A stretch of DNA of 64,000 bases, taken from positions 62,001 through 126,000 of the forward strand of contig JAUXYP010000008.1 of assembly GCA_030694265.1 (NCBI GenBank), written 5' to 3'. This document shows, in pieces, positions 1 to 9,044 of the stretch. This DNA is from Sulfuricurvum sp. Its GTDB lineage: Bacteria > Campylobacterota > Campylobacteria > Campylobacterales > Sulfurimonadaceae. Under the pieces are notes generated by a model. That model saw nothing but the letters and a program-made list of their open reading frames with translations. It made no database searches and was not told where the DNA came from. A program made the position numbers and the translations under genes. The stretch's first letter is position 1. Each line of letters opens with the position of its first letter.

Positions 1-126
1 AGTGATATTCTCGAAAAGATCAAAACTACTCAAGATGATGGAAAATCGGGCTTGCCAGAAATTGGATTTTTGGAGCAGATACTTAGCTCTTCAAATAGTG
101 AAGCAAAGAAAAAAGAGATTGTATAA
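1..126 (+). CDS. C-terminal fragment of an upstream protein (partial, 5' end outside window)
   Basis: An open frame runs from the first base to a TAA at 124-126 and encodes 41 residues, hydrophilic and ending in a lysine-rich stretch (KKKEIV). No start is present, so this is the tail of a gene beginning before the window. The stretch is too short and polar to assign a family. It is followed after 36 bases by the permease gene on the same strand, so the two could be co-transcribed. Confidence 0.5.
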   Translation, partial: SDILEKIKTTQDDGKSGLPEIGFLEQILSSSNSEAKKKEIV

Positions 127-162
127 GTTAGGTGATATTTATAAGAGAGATTGGAAAACGGT

Positions 163-1056
163 ATGGATGATACCAAAAATACAACAAAGTATTTTATAGG
201 GATGATTGTTGCGATGCTCTTTTGGGGGGTTGCATGGACGGCGGGCAAAGTTGCGGCGGAACACTCCAATGCACAAGTGGCCGCATTTTGGCGTTATGCT
301 ATTTCGTTTATCACGATCATTCCGGTTATTTGGTATTTGAAAATACCGCTTAAAACAGACCGGATAGGGTTTATGTATATGTTCTTAGCAGGGATATTGA
401 CATCACTGTTCAACTATCTCTTTTTTGCAGGACTTTTTCATGGTCAAGCAGGGTATGGCGGTACGATGGTAACCTCTTTGGCCCCTATCATCACCTATAT
501 CCTCTCGATCTCATTTTTGGGGACCAAGGTCACAGGCCGACAGGTCATGGCGCTTTCCATTGGAATTTTCGGTGCGTTGATTTTACTTCGTGTACCGTTT
601 GAGGGATTTGCGTTTTTGAATGTAGAGAGCTCTTATTTTCTCGGTTGTGCCGTTGTGTGGGCATTTGTCACCATCATCGCCCAAAAAGCCGCCAAAAGAG
701 TTCATTTGATGTTTCATACGTTTGTTGTTTTTGGGATTGCGGCTGTGATCAATTTGCTGTTCGCACTCCCGCATCATCCATTTGATTTTACTGCGTATGA
801 TGAGACTTTTTGGGTGACTATTATATTTATTGGATTGGTTCCGGGTACGTTTAGCACGGCGCTGTATTTTGTCTCAGCGGGCAAAGTAGGAGCGCATCGA
901 ACAGGGGTATTTATGTTTATCGTCCCTGTGGGAGCGATCATTTCGAGCTGGTTTGTCTACGGCGAAGCATTGGCACTCTCGACGCTTATTGGATGTCTGT
1001 TGGCATTTGTGGCGGTGATTTTGTTTAATATGAAAAAAACTTCGAGTAGGATTTAA
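163..1056 (+). CDS. DMT-superfamily (EamA-type) membrane transporter
   Basis: The protein has about 297 residues and around ten hydrophobic segments arranged as two EamA repeats, with the typical first segment (MLFWGVAWTAGKVAA) and a repeat-two ending of small hydrophobic residues. These are inner-membrane drug/metabolite permeases; the substrate cannot be read from sequence. ATG at 163 was chosen with the purine-rich stretch around 145-156 as ribosome site. An in-frame TTG at 151 is a possible alternative and would add four residues. The pentapeptide-repeat gene begins two bases after the stop, so they are probably one transcript. The fold call is firm and the substrate is unknown. Confidence 0.88.
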   Translation: MDDTKNTTKYFIGMIVAMLFWGVAWTAGKVAAEHSNAQVAAFWRYAISFITIIPVIWYLKIPLKTDRIGFMYMFLAGILTSLFNYLFFAGLFHGQAGYGGTMVTSLAPIITYILSISFLGTKVTGRQVMALSIGIFGALILLRVPFEGFAFLNVESSYFLGCAVVWAFVTIIAQKAAKRVHLMFHTFVVFGIAAVINLLFALPHHPFDFTAYDETFWVTIIFIGLVPGTFSTALYFVSAGKVGAHRTGVFMFIVPVGAIISSWFVYGEALALSTLIGCLLAFVAVILFNMKKTSSRI

Positions 1057-1057
1057 G

Positions 1058-1663
1058 ATGGCATCTGAACACATCGTCGATAATATGGATGTTTTTGCAG
1101 AGAGTTTTGAGGGGATTAGTCTTCATGGGATTAAGATTAGTAAAGCAGAGTTTGAGGATTGTACGTTTATCTCGTGCGATTTCAGTGAGACTTTTTTCTT
1201 TGCGTGCAAGTTTGTAGAATGCCGTTTTGTAAACTGTAACCTGAGCATGATGAAGCTAACCAATACGAAAATGAGCGATGTTGATTTTCTCTCGTGCAAA
1301 ATGATCGGAATTGATTGGACAATGGGAGATTGGAAGAGTTTGCTCAATGCCGATCCATTACGATTTCGTGAGTGTATTCTCAACGACAGCAACTTTTTTG
1401 GTCTTACGTTGGAGGGAATGGTGATGAAGGAGTGCCGTGCCAAAGAGGTTGATTTTCGTAACGCAACACTTAAAAATGCCAATTTTGTTGGCACGGATTT
1501 CAAAGGGGCGTTGTTTGCCAATACCCAACTCGAAGGTGCCAATTTTACCGATGCTCAAAACACCTCGATTGATATACGCTCCAACCATCTCAAGGGAGCG
1601 ATTTTCAGTCGGTATGAGGCACTGTTTTTACTCGAAACGATGGGAATTGTGTTGGTGGATTAG
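1058..1663 (+). CDS. Pentapeptide repeat protein
   Basis: A 201-residue protein made largely of A(D/N)LXX-like five-residue repeats, for example LKNANFVGTDFKGALFANTQLEGANF near residues 140-165, with more degenerate repeats (CxFxxC-rich) from residue 20 onward. Such sequences fold as a right-handed quadrilateral beta helix. Some relatives (Qnr, MfpA) protect DNA gyrase, but there is no specific signature for that here and most family members are of unknown function. The N-terminal half is notably cysteine-rich. No signal peptide is seen, so it is probably cytoplasmic. It overlaps the convergent ogt gene by four bases. Confidence 0.85.
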   Translation: MASEHIVDNMDVFAESFEGISLHGIKISKAEFEDCTFISCDFSETFFFACKFVECRFVNCNLSMMKLTNTKMSDVDFLSCKMIGIDWTMGDWKSLLNADPLRFRECILNDSNFFGLTLEGMVMKECRAKEVDFRNATLKNANFVGTDFKGALFANTQLEGANFTDAQNTSIDIRSNHLKGAIFSRYEALFLLETMGIVLVD

Positions 1664-2145
1664 GCTTGCTTTATTTTCTTCTTTTCTAATTCTAATAAAA
1701 ACTTTTTTTTCTCGATCCCTCCGCTGTAACCGCCTATGCCCCCTCCTGTTGCAATGACACGGTGGCAGGGGATTAGGATGGAAATGGGGTTGCGGCCATT
1801 AGCGTTTGCAACGGCACGAATCGCTTTGGGATTGCCACATAACTTGGCTTCTGCGGCATAGGAGACGGTTTCACCATAGGGGATGGTGCATAGAATCTGC
1901 CAAACTTCTTTTTGAAACAAGGTTCCGATAGGAGAAAGTGGGAGGGTAAATATTTCTCTTTTACCTTCAAAATATTCGTACAGTTCCTCTTCCAAACGCA
2001 TTAATAGAGGATTCTCTGAGGGAGTACTTTCGAGTGTTTCATCGGTGAAGTCGAGGGTGGTGATTGCTTTCTCGTCAGCGGTAGCAATCATTTTTCCAAT
2101 TGGGGTGTCTATGATGAGAGTGTCATAGAGAGAATTGGATTGCAT
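1660..2145 (-). CDS. ogt: Methylated-DNA--[protein]-cysteine S-methyltransferase
   Basis: This 161-residue protein contains the active-site PCHRV motif (about residue 126) followed by the GGYSGG-type loop, and the helix-turn-helix segment before it (FQKEVWQILCTIPYGETVSYAA). It removes alkyl groups from O6-alkylguanine by suicide transfer to the active-site cysteine. The length fits the single-domain Ogt/MGMT type without an Ada regulatory domain. It lies two bases downstream of yedF on the minus strand, at the end of a run of closely spaced genes starting at about 4326. A lysine-rich tail ends the protein. Family assignment is confident. Confidence 0.95.
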   Translation of the reverse strand: MQSNSLYDTLIIDTPIGKMIATADEKAITTLDFTDETLESTPSENPLLMRLEEELYEYFEGKREIFTLPLSPIGTLFQKEVWQILCTIPYGETVSYAAEAKLCGNPKAIRAVANANGRNPISILIPCHRVIATGGGIGGYSGGIEKKKFLLELEKKKIKQA

Positions 2146-2147
2146 GA

Positions 2148-2738
2148 TTACAGCGATATCACGTCGGTTGAAAGAAGGATACGCATCGTATCATAGGCGT
2201 TTCCAATTTCACCTACTTGCAAAGCGGAAGTGTCGATGCCAAGAGCTCCAAGACATAGTCCGCAGCTGTATACGGTGACACCGCGAGATGCCAGAGCTTG
2301 TAAAGATTCGATGATCTCACTGTTTTCTTGCTGTGTCGTGAGCAGTACCCCTTCGTTGACGAAGATGATGTAGCGGGGAAGTGACTCGAATTCCAGCGTT
2401 GTTTTTAAAAAGCCGTTCATCAGCTTTTTCCCAAGCTCCCCATTGCCGATCCGATCCGTTTTGACAAAAATGGTTCGGTTTAAAAGAATATCTTTATTGG
2501 TTTCAACACTGACATCACAGCCAAATCCCTTGATGATTCTCATCACTGTGACACCGTCCGAACGTTTCTCCTCTGTAGCGGTGCATCCTTGTGATAGGGC
2601 AAATCTTCGGCAGTTTTCTACCGAGGATACACTGTTTAATTCGAGATCAATGATTCCGTCTTCGCTCAGTGCTTCGAGGGCTTTCTTGAGTTCCAGTACG
2701 GGTTTGGGACAGTCTAAGTCTTTACAGTCGAGGTTCAT
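2148..2738 (-). CDS. yedF: YedF-like sulfurtransferase-like protein (TusA domain plus DsrE-like domain)
   Basis: The 196-residue protein begins with a TusA/SirA-type domain (residues 1-70) with the DCPKPVLE motif and its conserved Cys10, followed by a DsrE/DsrF-like domain (about 90-196) with a cysteine-bearing SCGLCLGALG segment. This two-domain layout matches the family named selenium metabolism protein YedF, which often sits near selD or selenium-handling genes. The biochemical role is not settled. No selD, selA or selB is seen in this window, so a general sulfur- or selenium-carrier role is inference. It overlaps the upstream methyltransferase stop by four bases, indicating translational coupling. 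Confidence 0.88.
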   Translation of the reverse strand: MNLDCKDLDCPKPVLELKKALEALSEDGIIDLELNSVSSVENCRRFALSQGCTATEEKRSDGVTVMRIIKGFGCDVSVETNKDILLNRTIFVKTDRIGNGELGKKLMNGFLKTTLEFESLPRYIIFVNEGVLLTTQQENSEIIESLQALASRGVTVYSCGLCLGALGIDTSALQVGEIGNAYDTMRILLSTDVISL

Positions 2739-3679
2739 TGGATGATTCCTTTTTTAAATATCAGATTTTTGAGACTTCGCTCTTCATCGCTTGCCGGGAA
2801 ACTTTCTAAATTTTCCAGCCTCTTAATATAGCTGAATTCAGGGGCGTTTTCATGAAAAAGCTTTTTGATAAATGCCGTATCCAGTTCGGGCGCATTGAGT
2901 GCAGCCAAAACAGTGCACTCTGATGCTGCAAATTCGTGGAGTCTTCGGATGATTTTTGCATAGTCGCTTGTTGCTGCAAAAGAGCCTTTTTGAAAGCTTG
3001 GTGGATCAATAATAATGAGGTCGTATGGTCCCGCTTTTTTGATACGGCTCCATGATTTGAGGATATTGTAGGGCATGAACTGTACTTTTTTAGTATTAAG
3101 AGTGTTTAGTCGGTGATTCTCTCTCCCCGTGGTGAGGACGTTTTTGTTCATATCGACATTAACGACCGATACAGCACCTCCCTCAATCGCCGCTACGGAG
3201 AATGAGCAGGTATAGGAAAAGAGGTTTAGGACATTTTTGTCTTTTGCATTCTCACGGACAAATGATCGTCCGATTTTCATGTCGGGGAAGAATCCGATAT
3301 TTTGTGCATTGAGAAAATTGATATGGTATTTGAGAGTGTTTTCAATGGCAAATGTTTGTGCAGGCATTTGTCCTTCTATGATGGTTGAAGGGGCATCTTT
3401 GATATAGCGTTGCTGGATGATGAGTGTCTCCCATTTTGCTTCAGTCGTATAGAGATCACGCAACATCGAGACAATGGCCTCTTCTTCATCGTTTGCTTCA
3501 AATAATACGGCAAAAAGGACTTTATCCACACTGTCAATGGTTAGAAAGGTATATCTTTCGTACGTATTTCCGCGCCCGTGAAACAGACGGGTGTATTCTT
3601 GTGTGCAGTTGTGGGCGTTAGTTCTTAAAATATGATATAAATCTTCTAAATTCAAAATAGCTCCCACGGTTTGTTCCAT
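2735..3679 (-). CDS. Class I SAM-dependent methyltransferase (RlmI/RlmK-like)
   Basis: A 314-residue protein with a Rossmann-type methyltransferase domain in its C-terminal two thirds: VLNLFSYTCSFSVAA (motif I, about residue 150), VNVDMNK (motif II) and LIIIDPPSFQKG (motif IV, DPPSF). DPPSF with this spacing is typical of 23S rRNA cytosine-5 methyltransferases of the RlmI group. The N-terminal PUA-like domain is shorter than in E. coli RlmI, so exact substrate is uncertain. Its start overlaps the upstream pseudouridine synthase by 28 bases, and two neighbouring RNA-modification genes fit an rRNA-modification role. The C terminus overlaps yedF by four bases. Confidence 0.85.
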   Translation of the reverse strand: MEQTVGAILNLEDLYHILRTNAHNCTQEYTRLFHGRGNTYERYTFLTIDSVDKVLFAVLFEANDEEEAIVSMLRDLYTTEAKWETLIIQQRYIKDAPSTIIEGQMPAQTFAIENTLKYHINFLNAQNIGFFPDMKIGRSFVRENAKDKNVLNLFSYTCSFSVAAIEGGAVSVVNVDMNKNVLTTGRENHRLNTLNTKKVQFMPYNILKSWSRIKKAGPYDLIIIDPPSFQKGSFAATSDYAKIIRRLHEFAASECTVLAALNAPELDTAFIKKLFHENAPEFSYIKRLENLESFPASDEERSLKNLIFKKGIIQ

Positions 3680-4326
3680 TGAATGAGCTGTGTTTTACAT
3701 TCACTGCTGATAAACCGTTCACCCTCATCGGGAAGCGAAACAAAGCTAAACTCTTCACCCTTGAGGACAAAACGTAGTGCATAGGCATGCAGATAGCCGC
3801 GATCTTCCCTACGTGCTTCATCAGAAGCCGCATACCGTTCATCTCCGGCGCAGGGAGAGCCGAGACTTTTTAGGGCGACGCGTATTTGGTGTGTTTTTCC
3901 CGTATGGGGTTTGACGAGAAAAAAACGTTCATGGGTCCGCAGGGCACAGCTGATGAATTGCGTGATAGCAGGATTATCCATAGTCGGAAGGAGTTTATAA
4001 TCACCACGCCTGGCACTTCCCATATCTGCTTTTATCCATCCCTGTTTCTTTTTAGGTTTGCGCATACTGATGGCGAGATAATATTTCTCCACTTCACGGT
4101 TTTCAAACATTTTGCCAAATTGTGCGGCTACTTCGGATGTTTTAGCGAGTATGACTAAACCTGAAGTCATTTTATCTAAGCGGTGGACGGGGAAAAGGGG
4201 CATGCCCATTTGCTGGCTTACCTGGACAACAAATCCTGCTTCTTCTTCGGAGTGGAAATTGACTCCTGCTTTTTTAACAGCAATGATAAATTGATTGTTT
4301 TCGTATAAAACGGCTATGTTGCTCAA
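3652..4326 (-). CDS. RluA-family RNA pseudouridine synthase
   Basis: A 224-residue catalytic-domain-only pseudouridine synthase. The catalytic HRLDKMTSGLVILAK motif is at about residues 47-61, and the later KTHQIRVALKSLG segment is the usual substrate-binding helix. It lacks an S4 domain, so it belongs with the short RluA/TruC-like members that isomerise uridine in rRNA or tRNA. The reading frame starts with TTG at 4326, supported by an AAGAGAC stretch just upstream; no better ATG exists near the conserved N terminus. The divergent copper ATPase lies 79 bases away. The exact target uridine cannot be told from sequence. Confidence 0.87.
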   Translation of the reverse strand: MSNIAVLYENNQFIIAVKKAGVNFHSEEEAGFVVQVSQQMGMPLFPVHRLDKMTSGLVILAKTSEVAAQFGKMFENREVEKYYLAISMRKPKKKQGWIKADMGSARRGDYKLLPTMDNPAITQFISCALRTHERFFLVKPHTGKTHQIRVALKSLGSPCAGDERYAASDEARREDRGYLHAYALRFVLKGEEFSFVSLPDEGERFISSECKTQLIQWNKPWELF

Positions 4327-4405
4327 CGGGTCTCTTTAAGAAATATATATGTGATTGTATCGCAATGGTGGTACAATCTGTGTAAAGTGTGACAGGAGGC
4401 AGAGT

Positions 4406-6523
4406 ATGGAAAATGGTATTTATACGTGTCCTATGCATCCAGAAGTACAGCAAAAAGGGCCGGGGGATTGTCCAAAATGTGGTATGGATTTAGAACCTCT
4501 TACGGTGCAATTAGAAGAAGATACGAATGAGATAGAGGAGATGACACGCCGTTTTTGGGTCAGTGCCGTGTTGGCAATAGTGATTTTTATCAGTGCAATG
4601 GGCTCCATGATGTGGCCTAAACTCTCAGACACTCTGATTGATCCAAAAAGCCGTCAATGGTTTGAACTCATTATTTCTATACCCGTCGTATGGTGGGGAG
4701 GCTGGATCTTTTTTGTACGCGGTTGGCAATCGATTCTAACACGTAATTTTAATATGTTTACCCTTATATCTTTGGGTGTCTTAGCCGCGTGGTTTTACAG
4801 TGTTATTGCTGTTGTCTCTCCCACGATTTTTCCACCAGAGGTATTCGAAATGGGGGTTATTCCCGTTTATTTTGAAGCGGCATCAGTCATTATCGCGCTG
4901 GTCTTAATGGGACAAGTGTTGGAACTGCGTGCCCGAAGTCAGACAAATTCCGCAATCAAACTCCTGATGGGACTGGCACCTAAAACAGCACGTATTATTC
5001 GACCTGACGGGAGTGAAGAAGATATTTCCCTCGATCAGGTTGGGATTGGGGATCATTTACGTGTACGGCCGGGTGAAAAAATACCGGTGGACGGGGAAGT
5101 GATCGAGGGGGAGAGCAATGTCGATGAATCGATGGTGACGGGGGAACCGATGGCTGTCTCCAAAAGCATCGGCGCATGGCTGATTGGTGCCACGATAAAC
5201 GGCACGGGCAGTTTGATCATGCGCGCGCAAAAAATAGGCTCGGATACGATGCTGGCCCAAATTGTTCATATGGTGTCACAAGCTCAGCGTTCCCGTGCCC
5301 CAATTCAGAAGCTCGTGGATATTATTGCCGGCTATTTTGTCCCCTTAGTGGTAGTGGTTGCACTGGGAACTTTCTTTGGTTGGTATTTTTTTGGCCCTCA
5401 GCCAGCATTAGCGTATGCTGTGATTAATGCCGTGGCAGTGTTGATTATTGCATGCCCTTGTGCGCTAGGTTTGGCTACTCCTATGTCGATTATGGTGGGT
5501 ACGGGCAAGGGGGCGATGTTGGGTATTTTAATTAAAAATGCTGAAGTACTGGAAATAATGGAAAAAGTCGATACGCTGGTCATTGACAAGACAGGGACAT
5601 TGACACAAGGCAAACCGCAATTGGTGTCGATAACGGTGAATGAGGGGTACGATGAGAATGAATGTTTGCGTATGGCAGCTATTTTAGAACACTCCAGTGA
5701 GCATCCTCTAGCTGAGGCTATTGTGCAAGGGGCGCAAAAACGAGGGTTGGCCCTCGGTCACGCAGAGAGCTTTCAGTCCGTAACCGGAAAGGGAATTGTC
5801 GGTGTGGTAGAAGGGCATAAGGTGGCATTTGGAAATGTGCAGCTTTTGGAGAGTTTGGGGATTGAGGCCGGGAAATTAGGTAAACGTGCAGATGAATTGC
5901 GCCATGATGGTCAGACCGTGATGTTTTTGGTCATTGATGGAGAGCCTGCCGGAATTATAGGTGTTGCCGATCCACTCAAAGAGTCCACTCCTGAAGCGAT
6001 AGATTCCTTGCACGCCCTTGGAATTCGTGTCGTCATGCTAACGGGGGACAACCAGATTACCGCACAAGCCGTTGCTTCAAAATTACACATAGATGAGATA
6101 CAAGCAGAAGTTTTACCACAGCAAAAAGCACAAATAGTCAAACAGCTTCAGGATCAAGGTCGTATTGTGGCTATGGCGGGTGACGGTATCAATGATGCAC
6201 CGGCTCTCGCGCAAGCTCATGTGGGCATTGCGATGGGCACAGGGACGGATGTGGCTATAGAAAGTGCAGGGGTGACGCTCGTCAAAGGGGATTTACGCGG
6301 AATCGTGCGTGCTCGTCGTTTGAGTGTTGCGACCATGCAAAATATTCGTCAAAATCTCTTTTTTGCTTTTGTATATAACACCGTGGGTATCGCGATTGCG
6401 GCAGGTGCCCTTTATCCCCTGTTTGGAATATTGCTCTCACCCATGGTCGCTGCGGTAGCGATGAGTTTTAGCTCGGTATCCGTGATAGCAAATGCCCTGA
6501 GGTTACGAAGTCAAAAATTATAG
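4406..6523 (+). CDS. Copper-type P1B ATPase with N-terminal heavy-metal-binding domain
   Basis: The 705-residue protein starts with a YTCPMHPE...CPKCGM heavy-metal-binding (YHS-like HMBD) domain rather than a ferredoxin-like HMA domain. It has eight membrane segments, a TGE actuator loop (VTGEPMAV), the intramembrane CPC metal site, the DKTGTLTQ phosphorylation motif, SEHPL nucleotide-binding motif and GDGINDAPA hinge. YN in the seventh and MSFSS in the eighth membrane segment match Cu(I)-exporting CopA-type pumps. Start ATG 4406 was chosen because AGGAGG at 4394-4399 precedes it; an upstream in-frame ATG at 4355 would add 17 residues without a clear site. It stands alone on the plus strand. 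Confidence 0.94.
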   Translation: MENGIYTCPMHPEVQQKGPGDCPKCGMDLEPLTVQLEEDTNEIEEMTRRFWVSAVLAIVIFISAMGSMMWPKLSDTLIDPKSRQWFELIISIPVVWWGGWIFFVRGWQSILTRNFNMFTLISLGVLAAWFYSVIAVVSPTIFPPEVFEMGVIPVYFEAASVIIALVLMGQVLELRARSQTNSAIKLLMGLAPKTARIIRPDGSEEDISLDQVGIGDHLRVRPGEKIPVDGEVIEGESNVDESMVTGEPMAVSKSIGAWLIGATINGTGSLIMRAQKIGSDTMLAQIVHMVSQAQRSRAPIQKLVDIIAGYFVPLVVVVALGTFFGWYFFGPQPALAYAVINAVAVLIIACPCALGLATPMSIMVGTGKGAMLGILIKNAEVLEIMEKVDTLVIDKTGTLTQGKPQLVSITVNEGYDENECLRMAAILEHSSEHPLAEAIVQGAQKRGLALGHAESFQSVTGKGIVGVVEGHKVAFGNVQLLESLGIEAGKLGKRADELRHDGQTVMFLVIDGEPAGIIGVADPLKESTPEAIDSLHALGIRVVMLTGDNQITAQAVASKLHIDEIQAEVLPQQKAQIVKQLQDQGRIVAMAGDGINDAPALAQAHVGIAMGTGTDVAIESAGVTLVKGDLRGIVRARRLSVATMQNIRQNLFFAFVYNTVGIAIAAGALYPLFGILLSPMVAAVAMSFSSVSVIANALRLRSQKL

Positions 6524-7234
6524 TGAATCCGTTTCCCAATCGATGAGGCGATATTCACCTGGTTTTAAATCTCCAAGCGTTAAAGCTCCGATACGAGAAC
6601 GGTGCAATGCCGTGACATGATTGCCAAGGGCGGCAAACATACGGCGTACTTGATGGTATCGCCCTTCGGTTATCTCAAGGGTAACGTGAGTCGCGTCGAT
6701 GATCTCCAGTTTGGCAGGGAGACAAGGGCTTTTTTCACCGTTGAGCATCAAGCTACCGGATGCAAATATTTTGGCTTCATCTCCCTGTAACGGACGATCA
6801 AGGGTCACTTCGTAAAGTTTGCTTACATGATATTTTGGTGACGTGAGGCGATGGAGCAGTTGCCCGTCATCGGTGAGTAGCAATAGTCCGCTCGTCTCTT
6901 TATCCAGACGTCCGATAGTGGAGATTTTTGGGTCACGATTGCGCCATCGGGCAGGAATCAGGTCATAGACTATTTGACCTTCGCCATCATCATGAGAGCA
7001 CACCAAACCCACAGGCTTGTGCATCAAAATCACTATTCCTTGTACTGGATCAAGCGGTTCTCCATCAAACAGTACATCATGGTGAAAGGCTTTGAAATCA
7101 GTTTTCGTAATCTGTTTTCCCTCCACCGTGACAAGTCCAGAGGCGATGAGTTTCTTGGATTCATTACGGCTTGCATAACCTAAACTAGTAAGAAGCTGGT
7201 CTAGGCGTTGTTTAGAGAGCTTCAAGTTTTTCAT
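6518..7234 (-). CDS. RsuA/RluB-family pseudouridine synthase
   Basis: A 238-residue protein with an N-terminal S4 RNA-binding domain ([21 protein letters not shown]) and the catalytic [17 protein letters not shown] motif near residue 105, followed by the [12 protein letters not shown] segment typical of RsuA/RluB/RluE/RluF. It isomerises a single uridine in 16S or 23S rRNA; length fits RsuA best (U516 of 16S). ATG 7234 is preferred over the upstream in-frame start at 7267 because it places the S4 domain at the usual distance. It overlaps the end of the ABC-F gene by 23 bases, and converges with the copper ATPase by six. Confidence 0.9.
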   Translation of the reverse strand: MKNLKLSKQRLDQLLTSLGYASRNESKKLIASGLVTVEGKQITKTDFKAFHHDVLFDGEPLDPVQGIVILMHKPVGLVCSHDDGEGQIVYDLIPARWRNRDPKISTIGRLDKETSGLLLLTDDGQLLHRLTSPKYHVSKLYEVTLDRPLQGDEAKIFASGSLMLNGEKSPCLPAKLEIIDATHVTLEITEGRYHQVRRMFAALGNHVTALHRSRIGALTLGDLKPGEYRLIDWETDSL

Positions 7235-9044
7235 CACTCTCTTTTGTAATGCGTTCGAATTCATCACTGGCCACTTCTAACCGCTCAAACAGTTCTTCAA
7301 TCTTTTTTTCATCGGCAGCGACGCTTTTTGAAACTTCCATGAGTTTACTGCTATCGCTATTATTGGAATAAACGATGAGTTGTTCATGGGAAATTTTGAG
7401 TTTCTCTTCGAGTTCCATAATCGTATTTTCACAATAATCGATCTCTTTTTTAAGAGGATTTAAAAGGCGTGAGCGCTCTTGTATAATCTCGGTACGTTGT
7501 TGTTTTTGTTCTTTTTTAGAACCTTGTTGGAGGGGCTTTTGTGCTTTTGGTGCATCGCTAATATCGTCTTCCCAGCCAATTTTTGCTAAAAATTCATCGT
7601 AGGTACCGTTAAAAAACTCGGCACCGCCCTCACGAAAGACGATCAGCTGATCGGCCAGCTCACGCAAGAGCATTTCGGAGTGGGTAACGATGACGGTAGA
7701 GCCTTCAAAACGTTTCACCGCATCGCAGAGTGAATCGATGGACTGCATGTCGAGGTGGTTGGTCGGTTCATCTAAAAAGAGGAGATTCGCAGGAGTGGCG
7801 ATGATTTTACCCAACATGACACGGCTGCGCTCTCCCCCTGAGAGGATACTGATCTTTTTCTCACCGTCGTCACCGCTGAACATCATGGTTCCGCAAATAC
7901 CGCGTACTTTGACATTGGGCAACGTGTTGTCCGCGCTTTGGATTTCATCGATGATGGTGCTGTTCATATTTAGACGTTCAATATTGGTTTGACCGAAATG
8001 GGCGATTTTTGTTGAGGGGTGCATAACGATCTCACCTTGTGGTGTCAGTACGCCTGCGAGGGTATTGAGCAGGGTCGATTTCCCTTTTCCGTTTTTCCCG
8101 ATGATGGCAAGGCATTTATTTTTTTCCAAGTTAAAGGAGAGGTTTTGAAAGAGCAGTTCATTTGGCGTGTATCCAAAGGAGAGATCTTTGACACTCATGA
8201 TCACTTTTGCAGGAATCGGAGAATAAGAAAAAGAAAACGACAAATCGCTGTCGGACTCAAGATTCTCCATTATCCCCATTTTATCCAGCTCTTTTTGTTT
8301 GGATTGCGCCATGACAGCTGTGGAAGCACGGGCTTTGTTTCGAGCGATGAAATCGATCAGTTCCGCACGCTTTTTGTCATGATTGATCTTGCTTTTTTCG
8401 TACAGCTCGTCTTCTTGGGCAATGTGCGCGTAGTATTTGATACTGTTGCCTTTGATAATCGAAACATTTTTACGACGTAAACCCATTGTGTGCGTGCTTA
8501 CAGAGTCCATAAAATCGCGATCATGGGTGATGAGGATCACTTCACCCTCAAAGGCACGTATAAAGGCTCCTAGCCAACGCAACGAAACGATGTCGAGGTA
8601 GTTAGTAGGTTCGTCCAACAGCAGGAGATTGGGTTCGGTAACGAGGAGTTTTACGAGATTCATACGGATCTGATATCCGCCAGAAAAACTCAAGGGGTCT
8701 TTGTCCAAATCCTCTTGGGTAAATCCCAAACCAAAAAGAATCTTTTCGACTTTGTAGACATCGTGCTGTGCATCACCTTCTAAAACGGAAGCACACTCGT
8801 CACGGACGGTTTTGTGAGTGAAATGAAGATGTTGGCGCAAAGTACCGATACGGTAGTTTTTGGGGATAATGATCTCACCGCTATCGTACGGTTCTTCGCC
8901 CAAGATGATTTTAAAAAGAGTCGATTTTCCCGAGCCGTTGCGCCCTACAAAACCGATTTTATTACCGGAAAAGAGTTTGAGATTGAGATCTTGAAAAAGA
9001 ACTCTCCCTCCGTAACTTTTGGTGAGATTGTTGATTTGGATCAT
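7212..9044 (-). CDS. ABC-F family ATPase
   Basis: A 610-residue soluble protein with two ABC nucleotide-binding domains and no membrane segments. Domain one has VGRNGSGKST, LSFSGGYQIR and LLLLDEPTNYLD; domain two has IGKNGKGKST, LSGGERSRV and LLFLDEPTNHLD. Between them is the charged linker (P-site tRNA interaction motif region) and the last hundred residues form a predicted coiled coil rich in Glu and Lys. ABC-F proteins act on the ribosome; the Uup/YheS type fits the C-terminal coiled coil. Its stop overlaps the RsuA-like gene and its start touches the DHH gene (one shared base), so these three minus-strand genes are probably co-transcribed. Confidence 0.93.
   Translation of the reverse strand: MIQINNLTKSYGGRVLFQDLNLKLFSGNKIGFVGRNGSGKSTLFKIILGEEPYDSGEIIIPKNYRIGTLRQHLHFTHKTVRDECASVLEGDAQHDVYKVEKILFGLGFTQEDLDKDPLSFSGGYQIRMNLVKLLVTEPNLLLLDEPTNYLDIVSLRWLGAFIRAFEGEVILITHDRDFMDSVSTHTMGLRRKNVSIIKGNSIKYYAHIAQEDELYEKSKINHDKKRAELIDFIARNKARASTAVMAQSKQKELDKMGIMENLESDSDLSFSFSYSPIPAKVIMSVKDLSFGYTPNELLFQNLSFNLEKNKCLAIIGKNGKGKSTLLNTLAGVLTPQGEIVMHPSTKIAHFGQTNIERLNMNSTIIDEIQSADNTLPNVKVRGICGTMMFSGDDGEKKISILSGGERSRVMLGKIIATPANLLFLDEPTNHLDMQSIDSLCDAVKRFEGSTVIVTHSEMLLRELADQLIVFREGGAEFFNGTYDEFLAKIGWEDDISDAPKAQKPLQQGSKKEQKQQRTEIIQERSRLLNPLKKEIDYCENTIMELEEKLKISHEQLIVYSNNSDSSKLMEVSKSVAADEKKIEELFERLEVASDEFERITKESDEKLEAL

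Noticed and set aside
8019-8480. Plus-strand frame of 153 residues within the ABC-F gene
   Set aside because: It is antisense to the intact Walker and signature motifs of the ABC-F protein and has no ribosome site.
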